Shown here one piece after another: positions 57,760-64,000 of a stretch of 64,000 nucleotides of DNA. The stretch comes from Paenibacillus xylanilyticus (GTDB taxonomy: Bacteria; Bacillota; Bacilli; Paenibacillales; Paenibacillaceae): the NCBI RefSeq assembly GCF_013359935.1, contig NZ_JABMCB010000206.1:434001-498000 (forward strand), read 5' to 3'. The position numbers were made by a program, and so were the translations under genes. The notes below the pieces were generated by a model. It searched no databases. It saw nothing but the letters and a program-made list of their open reading frames with translations, and was not told the DNA's origin. Within the stretch, counting starts at the first letter, position 1. Every line of letters starts with the position of its first letter.

Positions 57760-57836
57760 ACACGTAAATAATTGATCTGAAGACGGAGTGCAGGCAAGAT
57801 CTAAGTAGGGTATAGCAGATTGGAGAGATCAGGCGA

Positions 57837-58748
57837 GTGGAATTAAGACAGTTGCATTACTTTTTAAAAGTGGCACAAAAGGAGCATGTGACCCAGGCAG
57901 CAGAAGAGCTGCATGTCGCACAGTCCGCGGTGAGTCGCCAGATTCATCAACTGGAGGAGGAGCTGGGAGTTGACCTCTTTATGCAAAAGGGGAGAAATTT
58001 GCAGTTGACCGCAGTTGGGCAGCTCTTCTGCAAACGAATTGAAGGCATACTGAAGGATCTGGACAAAGCAGTCGGAGAGGTTCATGAGTTTTTGGACCCG
58101 GAACATGGTGAAATTCGCATTGGTTTTCCTCATAGTCTTGGTATTCACCTGATTCCTTCGGTTGTGGCCGCATTTCGTCAGCGTTATCCCAACGTCAAAT
58201 TCAGATTTAAACAGGGCATGTTTCCCACACTCATACGTGATGTGTTGTCTGCTGAGGTGGATCTAGCCTTTATATCTCCTTTTCCGGAAAAGCATGATCA
58301 GGTTGCGGGTGATATCGTGTTAACCGAAGAGTTGCATGCGATTCTCCCCCCGAATCATCCGCTTGCGGGCGAAGATGAGATCGCGCTTGACCAGCTCAAG
58401 GATGATAAGTTTGTTTTGTTCAGCAAAGGATACTCACTGCGCCCGATTGTCTGGCATGCCTGCCTTGAGGCTGGATTCACGCCGAAAATTGCCTTTGAAG
58501 GTGAAGAGACGGATACAATTCGAGGATTGGTTGCTGCGGGAATGGGAGTGAGTCTGCTGCCCGAAATGGCGCTATTTCAGACCAATCCGCTGCAACCGGC
58601 TCATGTGGCGATCTCTCATCCCAAAGTAACACGAACAATCGGGCTGATCCATCGCGCGGATGACAAACTGCCACTTGTGGCACAGTCCTTTCGTTCGTTT
58701 TTGCTTAATTATTTCGGTTTACAACAAAACAATACCCCATCCGAATAA
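57837..58748 (+). CDS. LysR-family transcriptional regulator (GltC-like)
   Basis: A 303-residue activator or repressor. The N-terminal winged HTH (MELRQLHYFLKVAQKEHVTQAAEELHVAQSAVSRQIHQLEEELG, about residues 1-60) is textbook LysR, and residues 90-290 are the periplasmic-binding-protein-like effector domain. It starts with GTG 57837. Its sequence style is close to GltC/YofA-type regulators, but no gltAB lies nearby. The neighbours are the rhomboid gene 77 bp upstream and the convergent YugP gene, so targets are not evident. Its last seven codons lie inside the terminator stem. Confidence 0.92.
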   Translation: MELRQLHYFLKVAQKEHVTQAAEELHVAQSAVSRQIHQLEEELGVDLFMQKGRNLQLTAVGQLFCKRIEGILKDLDKAVGEVHEFLDPEHGEIRIGFPHSLGIHLIPSVVAAFRQRYPNVKFRFKQGMFPTLIRDVLSAEVDLAFISPFPEKHDQVAGDIVLTEELHAILPPNHPLAGEDEIALDQLKDDKFVLFSKGYSLRPIVWHACLEAGFTPKIAFEGEETDTIRGLVAAGMGVSLLPEMALFQTNPLQPAHVAISHPKVTRTIGLIHRADDKLPLVAQSFRSFLLNYFGLQQNNTPSE

Positions 58749-58768
58749 CGGTGGGGTATTGTTTTGTT
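58723..58768 (+). terminator. Bidirectional terminator overlapping the lysR stop codon
   Basis: A perfect 17-bp stem (AACAAAACAATACCCCA and complement) whose left arm encodes the end of the LysR protein and whose loop holds the TAA stop. Confidence 0.92.
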
Positions 58769-58783
58769 ATGGTTGTATTTAAT

Positions 58784-59464
58784 TTAGTCACGACTGTTGA
58801 AAATCCCGATGTAACGGATCAATTCGAGTAGTGAAATCAGTGCAGCGGCAACGTAAGTCAATGCTGCAGCATTCAGTACCTTGGCAACGCCTTTTTCCTC
58901 TTCGTTACGAATGTAACCTTCCGATACCATAATTTCACGAGCACGATTGCTTGCGTTGAACTCTACCGGCAGCGTGATGAGCTGGAAGGCAACGGTAACG
59001 GAGAAGAAGATAATACCGAGACCAACAAGGTTCATTGCGTTGAAGATGAAACCGGCGATCAACAGAAAAGGTGCAAGTCCGGATGCGAAGTTCACAATCG
59101 GGAAGATCCGGTGGCGAAGTGCCAGCATCGGATAGCTTTCCTTGTGCTGTATCGCATGGCCGACCTCGTGACAGGCAACGGAAACAGCTGAGATTGAATT
59201 TTCATAATATACAGGTTCGGACAATCGAACAACCCGATGAATTGGATCATAGTGATCGGAGAGTGCACCGCGTACCGGTTCGATTGGAACATCATGCAGA
59301 CCGTTTGAGTCCAACATGTGGCGAGCGGCGTCATAACCGGTCATACCGTTCAGGTTTTTGACATCAGACCAACGGTTGAATGTACTCTTAACGCGGAATT
59401 GCGCCCATAAGGAGAGCAAAAAAGCGATAATGATCAAAACGAACATACCGTTATTAAAACTCAT
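58784..59464 (-). CDS. yugP: Neutral zinc metallopeptidase, YugP family
   Basis: A 226-residue membrane metallopeptidase. Helix 1 is at residues 7-22; the zinc motif VACHEVGHAIQH (HExxH) lies near residue 97, followed by helices at about 125-165 and 185-215. RVVRLSEPVYYENSISAVSVA just before the motif is typical. The start ATG 59464 has GGAGG eight bases upstream; ATG 59470 is too close. Function unknown; a role in membrane protein quality control has been suggested for the family. It is 28 bp downstream of the merR gene and probably cotranscribed. Confidence 0.9.
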   Translation of the reverse strand: MSFNNGMFVLIIIAFLLSLWAQFRVKSTFNRWSDVKNLNGMTGYDAARHMLDSNGLHDVPIEPVRGALSDHYDPIHRVVRLSEPVYYENSISAVSVACHEVGHAIQHKESYPMLALRHRIFPIVNFASGLAPFLLIAGFIFNAMNLVGLGIIFFSVTVAFQLITLPVEFNASNRAREIMVSEGYIRNEEEKGVAKVLNAAALTYVAAALISLLELIRYIGIFNSRD

Positions 59465-59492
59465 ATTCATTCCTCCGCTTTCTAATAGTAAG

Positions 59493-59921
59493 CTACATCA
59501 TGGTGTTCTCAAGCAAGATTTTCAAGGCTTCCATCGTACCGGCGCTTTTCGTGAGCAGGCCTGCCATCATCTTGCGTGCTTGTACAGGCTTCATCTCCCC
59601 AAGCAGCGGTTTGAGTTCATTAACCTCTCGTTCGAGTTGTTGAACATGGAGCTCAAGAGTTGTCAGTTTGCTGGCAACCTGCTCTTCCGTGCTAACGAGG
59701 CTCCACTTCTCAAGAGATTGCTTGATCTCGTCGAGACTATATTTCTCTTGTTTCATCTGTACAATACGTTCGAGCCTAGTTAAAGTTTCATTACTATAGA
59801 GACGATAGTTCTTTTCTGTCCGCTCTTCAGGAGCGATCAAACCAAGCTTCGTGTAGTAATCAATCGTCCGTTCACTCACACCAGCGGTCTTGGCAAGTTC
59901 GCCAATCCGAAACAGTTTCAT
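59493..59921 (-). CDS. MerR-family transcriptional regulator
   Basis: A 142-residue regulator. The start KLFRIGELAKTAGVSERTIDYYTKLGLI is the MerR winged HTH, with RLERIVQMKQEKYSLDEIKQSLEKW completing the DNA-binding domain and a coiled-coil dimer helix near residues 75-105. No C-terminal cysteine cluster is present, so metal sensing is unlikely. I chose ATG 59921, although its ribosome site is weak; an upstream in-frame GTG at 59936 and a GTG at 59978 are alternatives. It sits upstream of yugP, likely its target. Confidence 0.88.
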   Translation of the reverse strand: MKLFRIGELAKTAGVSERTIDYYTKLGLIAPEERTEKNYRLYSNETLTRLERIVQMKQEKYSLDEIKQSLEKWSLVSTEEQVASKLTTLELHVQQLEREVNELKPLLGEMKPVQARKMMAGLLTKSAGTMEALKILLENTMM

Positions 59922-60024
59922 ATCCCCAATGGTATTCACCTCGCTTGCCAGTTCTAATGTAGGGAATTGTAGATTCACCTGCGGCTTTACAGACTCCGCC
60001 CCATTCTTTTCTTCCTATATAGTT

Positions 60025-60054
60025 ATGATACATGATCTTTAACCATACAGTCAA
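60025..60054 (-). promoter_or_regulatory. Promoter of the merR-yugP unit
   Basis: On the minus strand TTGACT (60054-60049) and TATCAT (60030-60025) with an 18-bp spacer, slightly longer than normal as is common at MerR-controlled promoters. Confidence 0.6.
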
Positions 60055-60190
60055 ACGTTATACTTTAACGCCCAGTAAAACTGCGTTTCTATAACTATGT
60101 ACTCATAGGACATGAATATGTACTTAAGTGCAAGAAAAAGACGCATGACTTTATTCCCAGAAATAATTTTCGGTTTTGTTTAAAATACTC

Positions 60191-60258
60191 TTGTCAACTT
60201 TCCTGTCTTCTGCTTATAATGACATTAAGAGTTTCACGTTATGTGAAGAAACTTAACA
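60191..60258 (+). promoter_or_regulatory. amt promoter with a downstream GlnR/TnrA-type operator
   Basis: TTGTCA at 60191-60196 and TATAAT at 60215-60220 (18-bp spacer) place the start near 60227. TGTGA-N7-TAACA at 60242-60258 is a full match to the GlnR/TnrA consensus and lies downstream of the start, a repressing position. A second inverted repeat TTCAC-N5-GTGAA at 60233-60247 overlaps it. Confidence 0.65.
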
Positions 60259-60276
60259 TACGAGGGAGTGGGGTAC

Positions 60277-61680
60277 ATGAGAAAGAAATGGTTGGTTTCG
60301 GTGTTATTAATGCTTACTTTACTGGCTTTCCCGGTCAGCGCGTTTGCTGCAGCGGAGGGGCCGACTAACATCGAACTTCAAAGCGGTCTGAACTCAGCCT
60401 TTACGTTTCTGGCTGTTGTGCTGGTTTTCTTAATGCAAGGGGGATTTGCTTTATTGGAAGCAGGTTCAACACGAATGAAGAATGCAGGACATATTGCGGG
60501 TAAGACGATCCTGACATTGGGAATTTCGGTTATTGCTTTCTGGGCTCTCGGCTTCGGTCTCGGCTTCGGTAATGGTAACAGCTTCTTTGGAACAACAGGA
60601 TTTTTCCTGAGTGGTGACCAAATGGCTGCTTCCTTCGAATCACTGGCCTTCTCCGATGTTCCACTTACCATAAAATTTGTATTCCATCTCGCTTTTGCGG
60701 CGGTATCTCTGGCCATTGCCTGCGGTGGTATGGCTGAACGTGCAAAAATGAGCGTATATATTGTTTTCGGAACACTTTATACCATTATTATGTATCCGGT
60801 TGTTGCTCACTGGGTATGGGGTGGCGGCTGGCTCGCAGAGCTGGGTATGCAAGACTTTGCAGGTTCCACTGTCGTTCACTTGACGGGTGCTACGGCTGCG
60901 TTGGTAGCTACAATTCTTTTGAAACCACGTATCGGTAAATATAATAAAGACGGTAAACCTAACATCATCCCGGGTCACAACCAAGTGTATTCTGTACTCG
61001 GTGTAATCATCCTCTGGATTGGTTGGTTTGGCTTTAACCCAGGTAGTACGTTGTCTGCCATGGGCGATGGATTCTTCGGTTATGTTGCATTGACTACAAA
61101 CGTAGCTGCTGCTGCTGGTGGTGTTGCTGCACTGCTGATCTCGTGGGCAGTTCTGGGTAAATCGGATATTCCAAGCATGCTGAACGGTGTTCTTGCAGCA
61201 CTCGTAGCGATTACAGGTGCTTGTGCCTTTGTAGAACCTTGGGCAGCTCTGGTCATCGGTGCATTGGCAGGTATCATTACATTCTTCACGGCTCAATTCT
61301 TTGATCGCAAAGGAATTGACGATCCAATCTACGCTTTCTCCGTTCACGGTATCGCTGGTATGTGGGGAGCGATTTCCACAGGATTGTTCGCAACTCCGGA
61401 GCTTGCTGAGAATGCAGGGGTAGGTCAAGCGGGTCTGTTCTACGGCGGTGGATTCCACCAGCTCGGAGTTCAACTCCTAGGTCTGGTAGGCGCATTTGCC
61501 TTCGTACTGATTGTCTCCTTCATTATTCTTGGCGGAATGAAAGCCATTATGGGTATCCGTGTTACAGAAGAAGAGGAAACCATGGGTCTGGATCTTAGTG
61601 AGCACGGTACTTACGGGTATCCTGAGCAAATGAAAAACATTGAAGGTAAATCCAATGGAGGCGGTACGTTCAGCTCCTGA
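60277..61680 (+). CDS. amt: Ammonium transporter (Amt)
   Basis: A 467-residue precursor with a cleavable N-terminal signal (RKKWLVSVLLMLTLLAFPVSAFAA) and 11 transmembrane helices. Amt landmarks: FLMQGGFALLEAGSTRMKN, ACGGMAERAKM, HWVWGGGWL, DFAGSTVVHLTGA with the first pore histidine, and HGIAGMWGAISTGLF with the second. It brings ammonium into the cell at low concentration. ATG 60277 follows GAGGGAGTGGGG. Normally a PII gene (glnK) follows amt, but here a DUF294 nucleotidyltransferase gene comes next, 39 bp on, probably in the same transcript. Confidence 0.95.
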   Translation: MRKKWLVSVLLMLTLLAFPVSAFAAAEGPTNIELQSGLNSAFTFLAVVLVFLMQGGFALLEAGSTRMKNAGHIAGKTILTLGISVIAFWALGFGLGFGNGNSFFGTTGFFLSGDQMAASFESLAFSDVPLTIKFVFHLAFAAVSLAIACGGMAERAKMSVYIVFGTLYTIIMYPVVAHWVWGGGWLAELGMQDFAGSTVVHLTGATAALVATILLKPRIGKYNKDGKPNIIPGHNQVYSVLGVIILWIGWFGFNPGSTLSAMGDGFFGYVALTTNVAAAAGGVAALLISWAVLGKSDIPSMLNGVLAALVAITGACAFVEPWAALVIGALAGIITFFTAQFFDRKGIDDPIYAFSVHGIAGMWGAISTGLFATPELAENAGVGQAGLFYGGGFHQLGVQLLGLVGAFAFVLIVSFIILGGMKAIMGIRVTEEEETMGLDLSEHGTYGYPEQMKNIEGKSNGGGTFSS

Positions 61681-61719
61681 GGTGAATGATGACTGAATCA
61701 CGCTTCAAGGAGGCTGGAC

Positions 61720-62808
61720 ATGATGGAACCTATCCCGTTTATAAACCATTCTTGGTCCTATCAGGGGATCGATGGTGCGGCTTCTTCCGAGGAGCTGCGC
61801 CAGGCGCGTGTAGTTTTGCAGAATGAGCTCCAGGAATTGTTGTCCGCTTCCTTGTCGCCGATCGAGTGGTACCAAACGGTAAATGAACTGCATGACCGGA
61901 TATATCGGAAAGCAGTAGAGTTATGCATCCAGGGGATGGTAGAGGACGGCTTCGGTCGGCCTCCCGTCCCCTATGCCTTTATCGTATTTGGCAGTTCGGG
62001 CAGGGAAGAAGCAACATTATGGAGCGATCAGGACAATGGCATGATTATCAGTGATACCCCGCATGAGGGGAAAGAAGCGTATTTTGCCGAACTTGGACGA
62101 CGAATGGCTGATATGCTTGAGGAATTGGGTTATGCCAAATGTGAAGGGAAAGTCATGTGTTCGGAGCCGTTATGGCGTAAGACACTTGAATCCTGGAAGG
62201 AGCAGCTCAGGGAGTGGAGATCAGATCTGGCATGGGAACCTGTGCGGAATCTGATCATTGCTTCGGATATGCGTTTTGTGGCAGGGGAGCGAGGTCTGGC
62301 AGAGGAATGGGTTGCGGCGTTCTATGATGGATTCAGAGCCGTTCCTGAGCTATCTGATGCTGTTCTGCGCAATACGGTTAAACACAAGGCGACACTTAAT
62401 ATTCTCGGTCAGGTGGTCACGGAACGATTCGGTGAGCATGCAGGCGGATTTGACGTCAAATATGGATTATATATTCCGCTGGTGAACAGTGCGCGTTTTT
62501 TGGCATTGCAGCATGGAATTAGGGAAACGTCCACACTTAAACGAATTCAGAGACTGGTTTCGCTGGAAGCTGTCCCTTTGACCTTACTTGATGCAGCCGG
62601 TCGGGCCTTCATGATTGCACTCAAGTTTAGACGCAGCACACCTGTTGTAATCAGAAGTGGATTGCAGCAGAGCAGTGGGTTTCTGGATGAGAAACAAATG
62701 AAACAAAAACAAATGCATTATGAGCTTCGGGATACGTTAGGGCAGGTGCGACGCGTGCATCGTGCACTGCAAAGACAACTTCGTTTTGCAGAAAGGAGAC
62801 GTCCATGA
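61720..62808 (+). CDS. DUF294-type putative nucleotidyltransferase
   Basis: A 362-residue cytoplasmic protein. The nucleotidyltransferase motif is FGSSGREEATLWSDQDNGMI near residues 89-107 (GS...DxD), as in GlnD and minimal nucleotidyltransferases, followed by the DUF294 C-terminal substrate-binding helices (about residues 215-350). It lacks the CBS and cyclic-nucleotide domains that precede this unit in proteobacterial relatives, and the HD and ACT domains of GlnD. AAGGAGG precedes ATG 61720 (an adjacent ATG at 61723 is equally possible). It overlaps the exonuclease gene by four bases (ATGA). The substrate is unknown. Confidence 0.85.
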   Translation: MMEPIPFINHSWSYQGIDGAASSEELRQARVVLQNELQELLSASLSPIEWYQTVNELHDRIYRKAVELCIQGMVEDGFGRPPVPYAFIVFGSSGREEATLWSDQDNGMIISDTPHEGKEAYFAELGRRMADMLEELGYAKCEGKVMCSEPLWRKTLESWKEQLREWRSDLAWEPVRNLIIASDMRFVAGERGLAEEWVAAFYDGFRAVPELSDAVLRNTVKHKATLNILGQVVTERFGEHAGGFDVKYGLYIPLVNSARFLALQHGIRETSTLKRIQRLVSLEAVPLTLLDAAGRAFMIALKFRRSTPVVIRSGLQQSSGFLDEKQMKQKQMHYELRDTLGQVRRVHRALQRQLRFAERRRP

Positions 62809-63542
62809 GAGAGCCGGCAAGGGGCAATACTGGATTTTGGAATTCGCTGCGTCAGGGAGGGGTACCTTCTGCCATCGCTTCCATTATGGGGGCCCCAACG
62901 GCGCAACACATGGCGTTCATTCGCTCAATGATGAGGGAGCAGCGCAGACCGGAAGTTCTTCATACGCCGCTGAATGAATTGGATGCTGTTGTATTTGATC
63001 TGGAGACGACAGGTTTTTCTCCCCAGCATGGAGATGAGATTCTTTCATTCGGCGCTGTGCGCATCAGTGGTGGGGTGGTGCTGGAAGGGGAACATTTTTA
63101 TACGCTCGTGCAGTCCAAAACTGCGGTTCCCGAACATATTACTGAGCTTACAGGCATTACGCAGCAAATGACTGTTGAAGCACCTTCCCTGTTGGAGGGC
63201 TTGCATGATTTTATGTCATTTGTTGGAGGCAGTGTACTGGTTGCACATGCAAGTGCACATGATCGGGCCTTTCTGAATGCAGCACTGTGGCGCACCTCCA
63301 AGGTCAGGCTGACACATCGGCTGATTGATACCATGATGCTGGCTCGCTGGCTGGAGCCGGGTCGACCAGGTTATGGTCTGGATGAATTGCTGGAATCAAG
63401 AGGTATACCAATTTATGGACGACATCATGCCTTGGAGGATGCCAAGATGACGGCGCAGCTGTGGTCATGCTATCTGGAGGATATGACTCGTAAAAATGTA
63501 GAAACATTGGGTGACTTGTACACTCACTTAAGTCACGCATAA
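62805..63542 (+). CDS. DEDDh 3'-5' exonuclease (DnaQ-like)
   Basis: A 245-residue nuclease of the DnaQ/epsilon family. ExoI is VVFDLETTGFSP (Asp, Glu) near residue 62, ExoII is VLVAHASAHDRAFL with the middle aspartate near 150, and ExoIII is GRHHALEDAKMTA with catalytic histidine and aspartate near 205. The first 55 residues are an extra helical segment absent from the minimal domain. AAAGGAG precedes ATG 62805, which overlaps the upstream stop. The pairing of this nuclease type with DUF294 proteins is also seen in other bacteria. Its role (repair or nucleotide turnover) is unknown. Confidence 0.9.
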   Translation: MREPARGNTGFWNSLRQGGVPSAIASIMGAPTAQHMAFIRSMMREQRRPEVLHTPLNELDAVVFDLETTGFSPQHGDEILSFGAVRISGGVVLEGEHFYTLVQSKTAVPEHITELTGITQQMTVEAPSLLEGLHDFMSFVGGSVLVAHASAHDRAFLNAALWRTSKVRLTHRLIDTMMLARWLEPGRPGYGLDELLESRGIPIYGRHHALEDAKMTAQLWSCYLEDMTRKNVETLGDLYTHLSHA

Positions 63543-64000
63543 TTGTGCCGGCTGAAGATGATATAACTTTTGCTGTTCCGCCTTGCTAGGGTAATCAAGA
63601 TTTGACTGGATCTGATAGCCGTTTAAGCGCATCTGTTGGTCAGGCCTGACTGTCAGGTTAGGAGAGCCGATCAGATACACCTGAAGTAATCCGGCGTAAG
63701 CTGGAAGGGCGATAAGATCCTCGATGGACGGTACTGGCTCGGTTCGTGGATGGGAGTGGAAAATGCCGATGAGCTGGGGCTCATGGAATACACACCGAAT
63801 CCATGCTGCATCATCCAGACTAAAGTGATGCAGCGGGTTAGGCGCTACGTTACGAATTGGCTGAAACCGACTGATTCGTATGCCGCCCGCTGCGGCTTCA
63901 CCCAGCACAACCCCGCAGGCTTCCTGCGGCAGCGAAGTGTACATGTGCTTCAACATCTCTTGCTCTACGGAAGAAGGGATGAAGAATGTGTTTTGCTGTC
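63528..64000 (-). CDS. JAMM/M67-family metallopeptidase, 5' end outside window
   Basis: The frame is open to the right window edge, so the N-terminus is missing by only a few residues: the visible sequence reads IPSSVEQEMLKHMYTSLPQEACGVVLGE, close to the normal start. The JAMM zinc motif is intact: the glutamate in QEACGVV and IGIFHSHPRTEPVPSIED (HxHP...S..D). Prokaryotic M67 proteins cleave isopeptide or small thio-carboxylate tails (Mec+ and RadC-like relatives). The partner is not visible. It converges on the exonuclease gene, overlapping it by 15 bases. Confidence 0.88.
   Translation of the reverse strand, partial: QQNTFFIPSSVEQEMLKHMYTSLPQEACGVVLGEAAAGGIRISRFQPIRNVAPNPLHHFSLDDAAWIRCVFHEPQLIGIFHSHPRTEPVPSIEDLIALPAYAGLLQVYLIGSPNLTVRPDQQMRLNGYQIQSNLDYPSKAEQQKLYHLQPAQLCVT

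Overview
The window looks like a stretch of chromosome from a Paenibacillus species, a low- to mid-GC Gram-positive spore former. The evidence is the gene families (YtxH, YugP, YitT, YutE-type DUF86, YfmR-type ABC-F, YtpB sesquarterpene synthase, DUF4015 hydrolase, LTA synthase), the frequent GTG and TTG starts behind strong GGAGG ribosome-binding sites, and the coproporphyrin-type hemEHY operon. I see no rRNA, tRNA, insertion sequence, prophage or CRISPR array. Nearly all of it reads as ordinary core chromosome with short operons separated by rho-independent terminators. Function names rest on recognition of motifs and families by eye; no database search was possible.

Layout. 1-9.5 kb: the 3' end of a glycerol-1-phosphate dehydrogenase gene, a duplicated-HTH regulator, a holin-like membrane protein, small conserved proteins (Dabb, DUF86, DUF4261, YtxH), glutamate racemase, a LysM/M14 peptidoglycan peptidase, and an IscA-like protein whose cysteines are replaced by histidines beside a cysteine-rich DUF1450 protein. 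9.6-19 kb: aldo/keto reductase, a MenA-type prenyltransferase behind a Rex/Fnr-like dyad, a FrnE-type DsbA protein damaged at its 5' end, a deaminase, an LTA synthase, an rRNA methyltransferase, an O-methyltransferase and a secreted L-asparaginase behind a GlnR/TnrA-type box. 19-29 kb: a cytochrome P450, an MFS exporter, the hemE-hemH-hemY operon, CapA, a glycerophosphodiesterase and an FAH-family hydrolase. 29-34 kb: a MarR regulator, an arylsulfotransferase-like protein and a complete SsuABC-type ABC importer form one apparent operon behind a leader containing a terminator.

34-48 kb: DUF92, TetR, the ABC-F protein YfmR, a coiled-coil protein, M42 and M3 peptidases (the latter with a possible second, secreted form), a cold-shock protein, an MFS permease, a MOP/MATE-like carrier divergent from the sesquarterpene synthase YtpB, and phosphofructokinase followed by a (GTGAT)9 array. 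48-64 kb: MATE efflux protein, DUF4015 hydrolase, YitT, the DEAD-box helicase CshA, a YesL-like protein, a 6S RNA gene, DUF1499, thiol peroxidase, rhomboid protease, LysR, YugP with a MerR regulator, and finally amt with a GlnR-type operator followed by a DUF294 nucleotidyltransferase and a DEDDh exonuclease, with a JAMM-family peptidase running off the window end.

The themes that tie genes together are nitrogen control (two consensus GlnR/TnrA boxes, at amt and asparaginase), redox control of quinone synthesis (menA dyad), heme synthesis, cell-wall turnover (racemase, M14 peptidase, LTA synthase, CapA), and possible arylsulfate or sulfonate use. I did not find a clear, wholly new multi-gene system. 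The best candidates for something undescribed are the MarR-arylsulfotransferase-ABC operon with its leader, the amt-DUF294-exonuclease cluster without a PII gene, the His-for-Cys IscA-like/DUF1450 pair, and the two-start M3 peptidase.
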